From assembly GCA_963580455.1 (NCBI GenBank), contig OY756965.1, positions 6,894,501 through 6,958,500 of the forward strand: a stretch of 64,000 nucleotides of DNA. Reading direction: 5' to 3'. This stretch comes from Euonymus europaeus (taxonomy: Eukaryota > Streptophyta > Magnoliopsida > Celastrales > Celastraceae). The position numbers and the translations under genes were made by a program. Each line of letters opens with the position of its first letter. Position 1 is the first letter of the stretch. Positions 1 through 11,982 of the stretch are shown piece after piece. A model generated the notes under the pieces. It saw only the letters and a program-made list of their open reading frames with translations, had not been told where the DNA came from and ran no database searches.

Positions 1-420
1 AGTATGCTTATGTTTTCAGAATCTGCAATAGCGAGCAATATGCCCAATTTTGCCATACACAAAACATCCATCATCTTGATTTTGTGAAGGTGGTCTCGGG
101 TTTCTCTTACCCTGAGCTTGGTTCGTTGATTCATTGGCTTTCTATTAGGTTACAAAATTTTCTTATAATCAGTCAAAAACTTAAGATTTACAGAAACTAA
201 GTTTACCTTAATAGTAGAATCAATTATGCTTTTATCGTTGTCTTCTCGTGATATATTGGCATCTTGACTCCTTGTCTTCTCCTCCACTCGAAGACGAGTA
301 ATCAACTCCTCAAGGGTCAAGTCCTTTTGCTTGTGGCGTAGTTATTTTTGTATGTCGTTCTAGCTTACTGATAACTTATCAATTATCCCTACCACAATGA
401 CATTATCATATGTATTAACT
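1..420 (-). mobile_element. Copia retrotransposon gag remnant
   Basis: Read on the minus strand, the DNA near 290-330 encodes LTLEELITRLRVEE, the conserved end of the UBN2-type gag domain of plant Copia elements. Further along, near 1-55, it encodes a zinc-knuckle-like stretch (CFVYGKIGHIARYC) in which the second cysteine of the CCHC motif has become tyrosine. The frame is broken by stops and shifts, and no protease or LTR is seen, so this is a gag relic cut off by the window edge. From 421 to 807 I see no recognisable feature. Confidence 0.7.
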
Positions 421-809
421 CCTTCAGATCTTACATCACCTGCTAACATTGGAATTCTTGGGCTTGATCTTTCTCGTGTGTATTAAGTGACACTTAATTT
501 CTTATCTTTCCAATGTGAAATTAATTGAACTCCTACTGTGATTGCAAAGTGACTAAATTAACAAGTGAGTGATGGTAGTAAATAAAGTGATTACATTAAA
601 TAAAAATTTTATTTTAAAATACACTAAGATGTAGCACTCCCAAATCTCGATTGGATGCAAGGTTAGGGGTTTTTTTTTATGATGAAGGCTGCAAGGTTAG
701 TTGGAACAAATCTTCGTTGCAAAGATTGTAAAAGGGGTCACTATTGAAACACTTTAACCTAAAATATAATCATGGTTTGGAATTGTTTAATTGTCCTTTT
801 TAAGATATA

Positions 810-1070
810 CTCCCTCCGTCCCATTTTAATTGTCTTTTATTCTTTTTTGGAATGTCATGTATGCTCATTTCAATAAATAAAAGCTATTTTTTCTCATTTT
901 TTCTTTATTTACCCTTAACTTGAAAAGCTCAATAATCATGCACATTAATTATAGTGCCAAAGTATTTTTCATTATAAATAGGAGTATAAACGTCAAATTG
1001 AAAGAGAATTAAATATTTTCTTAAACTGTGTGAAAAAGTGAAAGGGACAATTAAAATGGGACGGAGGGAG
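810..1070. mobile_element. Stowaway-type MITE (Tc1/mariner family)
   Basis: A 261-bp element starts CTCCCTCCGTCCCATTTTAA and ends with its exact inverse. The terminal inverted repeats (810-834 and 1046-1070) match over 25 bp with no mismatch. It is flanked by TA at 808-809 and 1071-1072, the target duplication of Tc1/mariner elements. The terminal sequence is the classic plant Stowaway end. It has no coding capacity and would need a transposase supplied in trans. The perfect ends suggest a fairly recent insertion. Confidence 0.95.
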
Positions 1071-1072
1071 TA

Positions 1073-2195
1073 ATTTTTATGTGTAGAAGTAAGGGGTGAA
1101 GATAAATTTTGATTTGGTGTTGCTAGATTTAAATATCCCAATTGGATTATGGTTTACCATGATAACAATTGCATTTTGAAAAGAAGCACATGATGTACCT
1201 TAGGCTATACAAAGGAATTGACTATTTGGCATGATGAGTCTTAGTCCCTTTTATGGAAATGTGCACCATTCATAGTTATCCTTTATTTTTCCTTAAAAGA
1301 TTATAAGCAGGTGTCGTCTATTCAATGAGGACTTCTCTTTATTGGAGATCATGCTGTCTGAACCCTGGACTGATAGGCTATGTGATTATGTATGAACTCT
1401 GCTGTTTTTGTTTTTTTTTTTTTTTTTGAGAGATTTTACGCCAATCTTTGTGGCTCAGGTGAAGTAACATTCTGTGGCTGTCGATGAATCCAATATCATC
1501 TTCTTGACTGACTGTGTGCATGGCCCCTCTTTGATGGTATAAAGTCTCTTGTGATTAGTGAGTCTTATTCTTCCTTTTAGATTGCTTGCAATGCCACTGA
1601 AATAAAAATTACATGCAGGATTAAAGTGGGAGATCTAATGTGGATTCGACGACTGATGATTTCGTCTTTCAATGTTGATGCATCTTTCGATTTACAATTC
1701 TAACCTCAAGGCTGGTTATTTAGCATCACTTGATGATAAAGAGAACCATGGAAATTTGTCAAGTAGCTTAAAAAATATGTGGGCTTTTTATGTCCAAGTA
1801 GTTTCTTTTACCTCTAATCAGAGAGTTTACTGTGATGCTGCAGAATGCATGCATGATCATTTCAGATCAAATTCAATTCAAACACATAAATGCATAAATA
1901 AGGACTATTGTGTTCGATCTAATGGATTCTGATGTGATGAGTCCCCCTTTTTTTTACTAAACTTGCTTCTCTTGCCATAATATATACTCATGAACTGCCA
2001 TGCTCCTCACATACTTTAGTGTCAATGTCATTCAAAAGTTTCATGCGCAAGACAATACAGGAGAAGAAGTTGAATAATTTAGACAAAAAAGAACCAGTTC
2101 AAGTAGACAATGAGAACATACAAAAACATCTACCCAGCAAAAACGAGGAGTAACTTTCGTCCTATCTATTGTTTGTTCCAGTACTCACAATTTCA
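1073..2195. other. Intergenic region without recognised gene
   Basis: No recognisable protein or RNA gene. It has a T-run near 1409-1427 and an 86-codon open frame at 1672-1932 (plus) that resembles nothing I know. The part next to 2195 lies downstream of the GST stop codon and probably includes its 3' UTR. Confidence 0.5.
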
Positions 2196-3051
2196 CTACT
2201 GTGATGCAACAGGAGAAGCAGCAGCAGATTTCATTTTGGCTTGAAGAAGCTTAGCAAACTCAGCGAGCTTGTCAGTCTCAGGCATAACATCCTTCACAGC
2301 AACATGAGCACCAAACCTCTCAGCCCAATCTGTCAGATTTGGGGTTTTGGTTTCATCAAGCAATTTCACACCTTTCTTCTCAATCACTCTAAGCCACGCC
2401 AAGAAGCATCCAAATGCAATGTCCAAAAACCCAATCTCATCTCCTCCAAAGAAGTCCTTCCCTTTGCTGCAATCCACAAATGCGCCCTCCAATAGCAGTA
2501 GGCCTTCTTCCACTTGTGCAATCACTGCTTTCCTTTCTTCTCCTCCAGCAGACAAAATGCCTCTCAGAGATGGAAACCACTACAATCACAATTCAAAATC
2601 ACATAATGAAGGCAAACTTATTTTAAAAAAAAGTGTCGGAAAAAGAAAGATCAAAAGCGGTGTAAATGAGTGCGGCAAATGCAACAACACTTTGACTCGA
2701 CTACACCAGAAATAAAGGAAGAACTTTGGATACCTTATCATCAATATAAGCAGCCCAAAATCGAGCAATAGCACGGTCATGAGGATCGCAAGGAAGAACT
2801 GAGGGGTCAGAGGACCAAACCTCGTCAATGTATTGCACAATTACAAGAGATTCGCAAATGGGTTTGTCATGGTGGATGAGAACAGGGATTTTCTTGTGCA
2901 CAGGATTTGATTGAAGAAGAAGCTCACTTTTGGGTGAAAGGGTCTCCTCAATGAACTCATAATCAACAGCTTTGATGTTCAGAGCAATTTTAGCCCTCAA
3001 CACAAATGGGCTTGGCCATGCACCCAAAAGCTTTAATTCGCTCTTTGCCAT
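2196..3051 (-). CDS. Tau-class glutathione S-transferase (GSTU17-like)
   Basis: Conjugates glutathione to electrophilic or oxidised compounds in the cytosol. Exon 1 is 3051-2734 (106 codons) and exon 2 is 2579-2196 (127 codons and stop). The 154-bp intron (2733-2580) starts GT, ends AG and lies in phase 0, at the usual place for tau GST genes. The product is 233 aa, normal for the family. The thioredoxin-like N-domain shows the catalytic serine in WPSPF (S14), K41, the KKIPVL loop (residues 53-58) and the ESL glutathione-site motif (67-69). The second exon begins WFPSLRG and codes for the helical C-domain that binds the second substrate. The start is the first ATG, followed by the typical [10 protein letters not shown]. 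No frame damage is visible. The closest type appears to be the GSTU17/18 group, judged by eye. The 3' end (VASQ) is short and uncharged. Confidence 0.93.
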
Positions 3052-3740
3052 GATAAAACTGGATGACTTCGATAAGGAGACTGGAATGTATTAATAGAGA
3101 ATTTGTCAAGTGTGAACGGATGAAGTGATTTAGAAGGTCGTCTTGGTTTCTCATTTATGGTAATGGGACGCATTGAATGCCAACTGAGTGTTCATACCAT
3201 TTTATCTCAGATTTTGACCAACTGAACCGAAAGCAGGGCAAGCCATCAAGGCAGATCTATTGATCTTGCCGTCTCTGAATTAATGCCAAGAAATATGTGG
3301 TCATTACTTTGCCAGCAATTTCAATTTATTGTCTTTCCCGCGTGTGTCGGTGTTTCATATCATTTTTTCAGGGATTCAAAAGTTCGTATCTTGTTCGTGG
3401 TATGACCAACATTTTTCAAGATTCGGTAGTTTGTCTAATCTAAATAATCGACTTCGACCACTTGTCTGATATGAATTAAATTAAATTTGAACATAAATTT
3501 TATCTTCGAAATTTGAATCAAACACAAATTTTAGTTAATCGGATTCTAACCCAGATTGAATTATTGTTCCATTTATTTGTCCCAATTTAAACAAATCATG
3601 ATATAATCAATAACATACAAAGAATTAAGAATAGTTTGCATCCATGGTCATGATTTCATAAATAATATTGAATGGCCTACATAATTTTCTTGATATTCCC
3701 TTTAGTCTCATTGTGAAAGGTTAAGTAAAAAACTAATGAG
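3052..3740. other. GST upstream region
   Basis: Presumed promoter and 5' UTR of the GST gene on the minus strand. A weak TATA-like CTATTAATA reads on the minus strand near 3090-3097, about 40 bp before the ATG, which is too close to be sure of. No other gene or clear repeat is seen up to 3740. Confidence 0.35.
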
Positions 3741-4033
3741 GTGAACCCCAAGTCTGTCAAAATTAATCGCCAAAACCGAATCGAGATTTGCATTTCACAG
3801 AAGCAAATTGCAACCCTAGGGCTAGTAGTAGCCCCCTTCCTCCACAGTCCACTTTCCACTCACCTTCCGGTCTCCACACTCACCGTCACCTACTTCAACA
3901 CACCGTCTCTCAGTCTCTCTCTATCTCTCAAGTCTCACCCTCACCGTTTATGATTCCTCTATGTCTCTAGTCTATCCGTCGAAACTTCTTCAAAATTTGG
4001 CTAAGTCGTTCAGTAATTCAATTTCAATCGTGT
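3741..4033 (+). pseudogene. Possible 5' end of a host gene cut by a Copia LTR
   Basis: This stretch looks like a plant 5' leader. It has a CCCTAGGGCT motif, then a long CT-rich tract, then an ATG at 3961 that opens MSLVYPSKLLQNLAKSF. The frame runs only until it meets the LTR of Copia element A at 4034, where it stops within a codon or two. The composition contrasts with the A+T-rich repeats on both sides. I do not recognise the peptide, and the continuation is not found elsewhere in the window. It may simply be non-coding. Confidence 0.3.
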
Positions 4034-4290
4034 TGTAATTAATAGTTTTAACTGTGATTGCAGGTAAAGAATGATAAGCAAAGGAGAAGTTGCAGTATAG
4101 GTTGAGAAGAGAAGAAGAACCAAAGAGAGGAAGAAATTGTAACATTGTATCTTATTATTCAAAGTAGTCAAACTGAATATATGTATACAAATTGAGAATG
4201 ATTACAACGGTGACCTTATATTAAAATAAGGAAAAGTAAAATATTAGAAAACTGTAAACTCTAAGTAAAGTGCAAAGTGCACCGTTTGAG
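4034..4290 (-). repeat. 3' LTR of Copia element A
   Basis: The segment from 4034 to about 4248 closely matches 19738-19943, which lies beside a primer-binding site. Both copies end (minus strand) in ...TACA. The outer edge (minus-strand 5' end) is not clear; similarity to the other copy stops near 4247 because that copy is truncated. Together with 19738-19943 it defines the two ends of one Copia element on the minus strand. Confidence 0.75.
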
Positions 4291-4891
4291 TTGGACCTAA
4301 GTGCACCATTTCAATATAAGCGAAACCTGTGTTTTGGTCCACTCAAATAGTCTTCTTCTAGAAGCAAACTCAATCATGCCCTCTTGACTCTTGTACCTTG
4401 TCTCTTGTGTAATGAAGATCTATTTCTATGTGCTTCATTCTTTCAAGAAATACTAGGTTGGTTGTAATATGTAATGCTGCTTGATTGTCACAACGCAAAA
4501 CCACAGGATTGTGAAGCTTTAATTGCAAATCTTATAATAAATTTTTGATCCAAGCTAGTTCAGTAGTTGTTGAGGCCATTGCACGGTATTTGCCCTAAGC
4601 AGATGACCTTGAAACTATTTTTTTGTTTCTTCGATTTCCAGACAATAAGCAATTCTTCTAGCTTGACACAAAAACCGATCACCGATCTCTTGTGTCAGGG
4701 CAGGAAGCTCAGTCTGAATCGCAATAAGCTTCTACCTACATAATGTTATTGACGGGAAAAGATAGGCTTTGTTCTACAATGCCTTTAACATATCTTAGTA
4801 TGCGATGAGCGACATTCATGTGAGCATCTGTAGGATGCTACATGAACTGACTAAGATGATTAACAACATAATTTATGTCAGGTGTTGTAAT
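4291..4891 (-). pseudogene. Copia element A, RNase H domain relic
   Basis: The minus strand encodes the end of a Copia polyprotein. Near 4850-4890 it shows a TTPDINYVVNHLSQFM-like stretch (usual form TRPDI..AV..LSQFM). After that come PTDAHMN and a SWKSKKQ...SRSSA segment near 4600-4650, then TTTELAWIK. These are landmarks of the reverse-transcriptase tail and the RNase H domain that removes the RNA template. Stops and frameshifts are present, so it is not functional. It continues, across the insertion at 4900-5945, into 5946-6090. Confidence 0.8.
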
Positions 4892-4899
4892 GGTTAATT

Positions 4900-5945
4900 A
4901 GGGTTGTTATGGTAACGGTAATTTTACCGTTATCATGTTGTTACCGACTAACTGGTTACCATATTTTCAAGTAAAATGGTTTATCATTATCAATTCTTCG
5001 GTATGGTATTTTTATCGATAAAATTGGTAACGGTAATGGGTTTTACCTTTGTTACCATCGGTATTTATCGTTACCGTTACCGATACATATATATATATAT
5101 AAATTATCAATTTTTAATATATTATATATATTATTTTTACTTTAATTTAAGATTTTAACTTTTTAGTTGATTAATATTGATAGTTAGATGATGGGTAAAC
5201 AAATTTAATCCCTTAATCTTTGTTTGTTCAAGATTCTTCAATTTGGGGCTTCGAAATAGGGTTTCGTGTTTCTAATTTCTCATTTGCTTCTCATATTCAT
5301 TTAAGAATCGTGACTTCTGTTCTAAATTTTAGTTGTAGGGTTTGTTCAATTTGGGGCTTTGAAATAGGGTTTCGTGTTTTTGATTTCTCAATGAATCTTC
5401 CGATTCCTCTGATTTGAGCAGAGGTCGTGATGGTAAGAAGGAAGTTCAAAGCAAGTAGAACTGTGGAGATGATGATTCAAGATTCCACATCTAGTTCTGA
5501 AAATGGTTGAGTTCTGCAATTGGGTTCATTCTATATATGTGATTTCTCATGTTCCACTATTACCTCTTTTTGCAGCCCGGAACATTGATGGCTAGGGCGA
5601 TTGATCGTGGAAATGACAAGAGAGGGTCCTGAAGCTTGTTACTTTATTTTACACTGTTATATTTGAGATTTGTTTAAGAATGATCTTAATTTTAGGCTTT
5701 GTTTATTGAGAATGAGATTTGTTTCTTTTAATTTTATCATTAAGAATTGAAAATTTGAAAAAAATTCTTACTTTTTTGGATTGGTAAATTTACCAATTTA
5801 TCGTTACCGAAAAACGGCATACCGATCGACAGTATACCGACATTACTGGTGACGGTGACGGTTTCTATTTTTTCATTATCGTCATTTTCAGTGCGATAAC
5901 GGTAACCAATCATTGATAACGGTTACCGTTACCATAACAGCCCAA
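4900..5945. mobile_element. hAT-like non-autonomous element in Copia A
   Basis: A 1,046-bp insertion with inverted ends: the left end reads GGGTTGTTATGGTAACGGTA and the right end is its near-inverse, with further palindromic GGTAACGG/CCGTTACC copies inside each end. It is flanked by GGTTAATT (4892-4899) and GGTTAAAT (5946-5953), an 8-bp duplication with one mismatch, as hAT elements make. With one flank copy removed, the Copia A frame runs through the site. Inside lie two copies of a roughly 45-bp repeat (about 5233-5282 and 5345-5390) with GGGTTTCGTGTTT, then a short leader and an ATG-containing stretch. It is probably a deletion derivative of an element that once coded for transposase. Confidence 0.8.
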
Positions 5946-6090
5946 GGTTAAATACGTCAATCTACATATGGTCCTTCTAAATTGTAGAGGATCAGATAGT
6001 ACCTACTGTGGTAGATAATTTAGCGTTTGTGTCTATAGGAGAATTATTGTGTTTAATATTATGAAATCCAGCATCTTTAAGTAAATCCCA
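5946..6090 (-). pseudogene. Copia element A, reverse transcriptase tail
   Basis: The minus strand encodes a LLKDAGF-like stretch followed by SPIDTNAKLS, the region just after the reverse-transcriptase fingers in plant Copia elements (usual form DLL..AG......P.D.N.KL). It joins the RNase H relic on the far side of the hAT-like insertion. At 6090 it stops abruptly at the start of the LTR of Copia element B. The part expected between this and the YVDD segment at 16304-16315, about 50 codons, is missing. Confidence 0.75.
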
Positions 6091-7064
6091 TGTTGGAAAA
6101 ATGGTGGTCAACCACTATTTGACCAATAATTATTTACAACTAATTGAGTATTAGTTGAATGTAATTTAGTGGGTTCTAATCTTCAATATGAAGACTAGAG
6201 ATTGAAGTTAAAAGTTGTTCAAAACCATTTTTTGGTTGAATGAAAATTGACTCCAAAATTGGTCATGTTAGACATGATAGAGTGCAAAATAATAGAAATG
6301 TGGGAATCCCATATTGAAGAATTGTGACTTGAGTTTATAGACTCAAGTGTTGGATGTAAGACTTGGGCCCAAAGGCACCCAAGCTTTTGTTCGGGCTCGG
6401 GCTTACGTAGCCCATTTGGGCTCAATATTTTGCACTAGCCCACTACTAGGTTCGTTGAATGTGGACATGAGGCTTATTCAAAATTCAAAATGTTCGTTAC
6501 GGTTTTAATAAAATATTTCTGTTACAATATTAATTTGGTTTAATTTTGAATTTATTTATGGATCCCTACTTTTTAGGGATCCATTTTCCTTCGGTTATAC
6601 TATAAATAGTAGCCCAAATGGTACGGAAAAGATTACACCATTTTCTCCAAAGCTTAACGCTTGTGTCGAAACTCTCTTCCTTCTTTCCAATCAAATTTCT
6701 TCTTCTTCTTTGAGAGTGTTGTTCTTATTCTTGGTTCGAACGAGCCTACTGGTATATTTGTGTCACCTACCGGTAGAAGGGAGTGTTGTATCTTGGGAGG
6801 TGTTTGCCTACTTTAGCATTGACACCGGTGGCTGGGCATTTTCACCTTAAGGAGATTTGCGGTTGGCATACCTCACTTCAATCTCGTGTTTGCATTCCGA
6901 TCCGATTTTTGGTAACTTTGGTTGTTCTCACTTTCAATTCTACATATATGATATATTTTGTATATATGATATATTTTTTATATTTTGTTTATATTTGATT
7001 ATTAATGAAATAAACTATTTTTATTTTCCATGTTTTATATGTATTGATTGTTTAGTTTCCAACA
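6091..7064 (+). repeat. 5' LTR of Copia element B
   Basis: A 974-bp segment starts TGTTGGAAA and ends TTTCCAACA, a perfect inverted terminal pair as expected of an LTR. It begins exactly where the Copia A reverse-transcriptase relic breaks off, so the insertion point is clear. A TATA box is visible at 6601-6608. There is no second LTR copy in the window, because the 3' half of element B has been lost. I do not see a standard initiator-tRNA primer-binding site just after 7064, so the assignment rests on the ends, the TATA box and the position. Confidence 0.7.
6601..6608 (+). promoter_or_regulatory. TATA box in the LTR of Copia B
   Basis: TATAAATA lies about 510 bp into the LTR. Transcription would start roughly 25-35 bp downstream and mark the U3/R border. 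The element is defective, but this promoter could still drive a read-through transcript. Confidence 0.6.
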
Positions 7065-8734
7065 ATCTTAAGGTGAAAAACCGTCTTTTGTGATTATATG
7101 AACCATTCGATTATATACAAATATAACATGGTTGTATAGTATACTGTTTGCATGCTACCTATTTCAATTTAAGATACAAATTGACTTTGCATGTAAAACA
7201 AATGTGTAATAATTTGTCTTGAAATATTATACGGAAACAACCTTATTAGCTCCCTTTCCCTCTCACTCCCCCCTCTCTGGTTTTTCATTTTGTAGATCCA
7301 TTTTGGGGAGGAGAGGAGGCGTTTGACCTCCTCTCCTCCCCCCTCCCTTTCTTCTTTCTTCCATTGTTTTCATCCTCCATCTTTTCCAGTTTCTCTTTTA
7401 TTCCTTGTGTTTCCTTTCTTCTTCCCCTCCATTTTCATCTCTTCTTTCCTCTTTCTCTATTCTTCTGTTTTGTTTGCTTTTACTCGTTCTTTCATGTTTC
7501 TAATAAAGTGAAAGTGAAGCATCCTCAGATCCCTGCAGTGGATGTGTATTGGTGGCAGAAAGTGCAGATCTGGCACCCATTCTCTCAGATCTGGATTTGG
7601 ACTGTTCTTATGGAATTCATGCGGCTGTCGGCGCCCATCTTGTTGTGTACTACCCTTCGTATGGTAGTAGTGTCTAGATCTGGCCTTTGTAGGCTATGTG
7701 GTGGTGTTGATCTTGTATTTTCAACTCTGATATTTTCTTTTGTAGATTTCTTTGGTTGTTTATTATTCCCTGGTTTAATCTCCCCTATATGGGAGTGGTT
7801 GTTCTCACTTTGGGTGAGTTGTTTTACCTCTTTAGGAGGTTTGTTCTGCCTTTTCAGGAGGCTTGTATCTCTCTTTGGAGAGTTTATTTAATGAAATGTG
7901 TTCATTATTCTCAAAAAAAAAAAAGATTGCTCATAGTGATTATAAAACTAATTATTCAGTCTGTGAATTTGTAATTTCCATTTTATAATCAGGTTGCAAT
8001 TGGAAAATTAGCTCTGTGAGTGTAATAATTGATATTCTAAATTAATTGAAATGGTTTATAAAATTATTCGATTATCAAATATATAAATATCAATTATTAA
8101 ATTGCTGTATATTCATAACAGTTTTTGTTTGGCACAAGTGAAATGCTTTCTAATTTATGAACAATCATTGCTTGTTATGTCGTTTCCACCATAATAATTA
8201 AAACAATTCCTTTTAATTAAAATAAGAAGATACGTGTGTTACAGAATTTTAAATGCTATTGTTGAGTTAGTGGACATTAAAAACTGTCAATGCCATTATT
8301 ATTATGAATTAATGTTGTCCATTTGTATGCATTGATTTGTTATTTCTTTTGACTTTTCATAATTCATAAGCGTACAAATTTGCTTTATTAAGTTATTGAA
8401 TTAATTATTATTTCTTAACCATATTGATTTGGTAATTGATAATAGTGAATATATATTTTATTTGTATGTTGGTACATAACTTGTCACATTTTATTTGTGA
8501 TTGAGAATTGCGGTATATTGGAAAGTTCTGTTTAGAAAAGGGGTTATCTAATTGCGCGCCATATTATTTGGAAGGCCCCCTCTTTCCTGGGAACCAACCT
8601 AGTTGCTAATTTTCTAAGTCACAAATTTTATTTGACAAGGTATATACCTTTAAGGTGTTTAAGAGCTTTTATTATGATTGTAGTGATTATATTATATTGA
8701 TTACTCACTCCAATATTTGTTATTGTAGTGAAAG
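7065..8734 (+). other. Leader region of Copia element B
   Basis: A+T-rich non-coding DNA between the LTR and gag of element B, about 1.67 kb, part of which (7240-7924) is a poly(A)-tailed insertion. No gene is recognised. TTGTAGTGAAAG directly precedes the gag ATG at 8735. Confidence 0.5.
7240..7924 (+). mobile_element. LINE-like or processed insertion with poly(A) tail
   Basis: A C+T-rich segment (about 7245-7480) is followed by G+T-rich sequence and ends with GTTTATTTAATGAAATGTG, then a run of 12 A at 7913-7924. That layout is typical of the 3' end of a 5'-truncated plant LINE or other retroposed transcript. It lies in the leader of Copia element B, between LTR and gag. I see no clear target-site duplication and no reverse-transcriptase motif, so the 5' border is a guess. 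It could also be a retroposed cellular mRNA. Confidence 0.45.
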
Positions 8735-9718
8735 ATGGAACAAATTCAACAAGCCTACAATGAGTTACCCACCGTCCCAAGTGAAGGTGATGATATGGCC
8801 CCTGGTGTTGTGAACCCAGGTGGCGTGGCTGCTCCTAATGGTGGTATGCCGGTGGCTAATCCTGCTGGAAGCGTGCCTGTTGCTGCTACAACTTTTGGAA
8901 TCGGGAACAATGTTCCTATGACAAATAGGGTGATTCATGTAATTCCCGCTGAAAAGCCAGAAAAGTTCAAGGGCATTGATTTCAAAAGGTGGCAACAAAA
9001 GATGTGCTTTTATCTCACCGCTTTGAATCATGCCAGGTTCCTAACGATTGTGGCAGCAATGCATGCCTGGAAAGATGGAGAATACATATGCAGGAATCTA
9101 GTCCTTGGTGGATGAGCTGATGACCTGTATAATGTATATTGTGGCATATCTTCAGCCAATGAGCTATGAAGCTCTCTGGAAAAGAAATACAAGACTGAAG
9201 ATGCTGGAACCAAGAAACTTGTGGTGGCCAAATTTTTGGACTTCAAGATGTTGGATGACAAGTCAGTTGTCACCCAGGCTGAAGATTACCAGCTGATTCT
9301 GCATGATGTACTGGCAGAAGGGATGACTCTAAGTGAGTCTTTTCAAGTGGCAGCACTCATCCATAAGTTGCCACCTAGTTGGTTGGACTTCAAGAATTAC
9401 ATGAAGCACAAGCGCAAGGAAATCAAAATGGAAGATTTGATAGTCCGTCTCCGAATTGAGGAAGACAATCGAAAGAAGACGGCACCTCCAAAAGCACCAA
9501 AGGCCAATCTGGTGGAAACTTCCAAACCCAAGACTGATGGGAAACAGAAGAGAGAGTACCAAGCTAAGAGAAAGCAGAAGGAACAACCCCAGAAGTTCCA
9601 GGGAAGTTGCTTTATCTGTGCAAACCTGGACACCGTGCCAAGGATTGTAGAAAACGTCCTAACAAGGAGAAGGACAAGGCCAAGGCTAAAGGCAAGGCAA
9701 AAGCTACCAAGCAAGCTC
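8735..9718 (+). pseudogene. Copia element B gag, frameshifted
   Basis: Encodes the capsid polyprotein of a Tork-type Copia element. The first open part starts MEQIQQAYNELPTVPSEGDD and runs through KPEKFKGIDFKRWQQKM, the start of the UBN2 gag domain. Frame breaks lie near 9080-9110 and 9190-9220. The last long part (9221 onwards) has LPPSWLDFKNYMKHKRKE and MEDLIVRLRIEED, then a lysine-rich tail. A zinc knuckle follows near 9605, and its first CxxC is followed by a further frameshift. The gag is interrupted at 9719 by a solo LTR. The reading frame resumes at 14164 with one copy of the AGCTC duplication. Confidence 0.88.
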
Positions 9719-10517
9719 TGTAACGCCCCAAACCGGAAGCGCTACCGATGACGTCACTAGTCTCCTAAAGACTTTCTCTCACGTCAACCTAACACGGATT
9801 CTACCAAAAATTCGGCAGCATCTCCCCGTAAATCGGAGAATGTCAACCTGAGCAACAATCAACACCAAAATATATATATCATAAATGAATCTCATTCCGC
9901 AACCTAGCAGGGCCTCAGGCCAGCTAACCACATTCACACCCTAGGCAGGGCCTCAGGCCACCTAATCACATGCAAGATACGTAAAAGAAATCATCCATCA
10001 CATAACTAGTATATAGTTCAACATCCTGAACATAGTTCCATAATCCCAATATGAGAGTCCCGGTTTAACGGCGCAGCTCTCGACCGTCCATCATCCTCCT
10101 CATGAGGTAAAAGAAAGATAAATACTTAATTCATTAAACCAATCTAAGTACTAAATGTAGTAGATAAACAAGAGTTTTCACATTATCAAGAACCTAAGCT
10201 CCAAGGTGGCATTCCCATGTCACGTCTCCACCTACTAATTCGTCGGCTGGACATTCGAACCAGACTCACCTGAAGGTCATAGAAGAGAAGTAGGGTGAGC
10301 AGAAGGCTCAGTAGGAAAATAAAGATTTAACAAGATAATCAGGCTGAATTGGAAAACATGGCATAATGCAGCAACATGGCATCTATTATAAGCACATTAA
10401 TAAATAAACCACTTCATCACCATATGGTCCCTCTTGGCATTTTTCAACGGATGTCCGGTATATCATCGGAACCCTTGACACTGCCCCCAGACCACATAGG
10501 TGTCACCTCATGAGACA

Positions 10518-11940
10518 TGTAACGCCCCGATCCGGGGGGCGCTACTGTTTAAACCTAATTCAATATCTATAAGATATTAAATCTCCACATTATCACAAAA
10601 GATTTAATCTTAATTTCTCCAACTAAATCCGTAAATTTCTACCGAAATTTTGGCAGCATCTCCCCGTATATCGGAGAATGCCCACCTGAAATACGCAGCA
10701 CATATTCAGCAATATATTATGGCCTCCGGCCATCACATCACAAGCAATCACAATCCTAGGCAGAGCCTCAGGCCATCTACAGCATGCATCCGCAATACAT
10801 AATAAATCACAATCATCATACATGTATCAACATGCAATATAACAATAAGATTCATACCCAGGTACAAGAGTCCTATCACAAGGCACCCTCCTATCCGTAC
10901 CATCCGCACACCGTCAAGGTGTTCATAAACGTAGTCAACATGCACAATCTTCAATTCGTACATAAAACATCAAACATAATAAAGAAAATTAATTCTTTAT
11001 TCTAACCCATCCTAGTGTCTCCAGGTGGCACCATGTCATCCCACCTCCTACAGATCCGCAGTGCCGGTATCCGTACCAGTCTCGCATGTGTGGAAATGAA
11101 AAATAGTAAAGGGTGAGCAATGGCTCAGTAGGGGAAAAGAGGATAACCAAAAATAATAGTTGAATTAAAAAGATAGGTCAATGTAGCAATATGTCAAAGA
11201 CTATGAACCACCATAACAAATACTCGACAAACCGTGGTCTCGTTTCCTACCGTGAGTCCCAATGGGACGACGCCTCAGCATCCATCCCCACACATCGATA
11301 TCGATGAACACTGCCACCATACGACTCAATAAGGAAACCATGACTAAACACAAGACACCAGTCTTGTCCATACTGACTCGGGTTCCCTGAACCGATTCCT
11401 CGGAATCTCAGTATGTTGCCTCGTATGGGAGTCATTCGATTGCAACCTCGCCGAGGTTCCACAACCCTCCTCCCATATGACTTTCACACAACCTACGAAA
11501 GTCACGAATCCATACTCGCACTTCAATGTGGCTTTAATGCAACAATGTCATGCCATGAATTTAATATAGCAATAAACGAATCCTAGTTATATATTTAACT
11601 AGCCATGATGCATGAATAAGAACCACACATGCTTGATTTAAGATCAAACAATCAACCGGGAATGCAAACTAACATTTTAAGAAGATTCGAGAATAATCCT
11701 AGGTTCGTTTTTCCCCTAGGGAGCAAATAGGGAAAAACACAAATATGAATAACAATGAAAATTAAATAACGCATTTTAGGATAATAAGAAAGAATCGAAA
11801 GATTGGGCTAGAATCCCCTACCTCGTTATCCAAGCAACAATAGAAAATGCTACTACCAATTTCCGATTTAGGGTTTCGACTTGCCCAAACCTAATAAAAA
11901 GGCAAAGTCGAACCCCATATAATGTCAAAACATAACCAAC

Positions 11941-11982
<42 letters not shown>

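Noticed and set aside
2241..2715. Plus-strand open frames across the GST gene
   Set aside because: They lie opposite GST exon 2 and the intron and have no conserved motif.
7323..7974. Plus-strand frames of 62-175 codons at 7323-7974
   Set aside because: Low-complexity F/S/L-rich products of a C+T-rich tract. They fit a poly(A)-tailed retroposed segment, not a membrane protein gene.
10623..11526. Minus-strand open frames in the inner solo LTR (for example 10748-10963 and 11247-11462)
   Set aside because: They are chance frames in non-coding LTR DNA with no retroelement domain.
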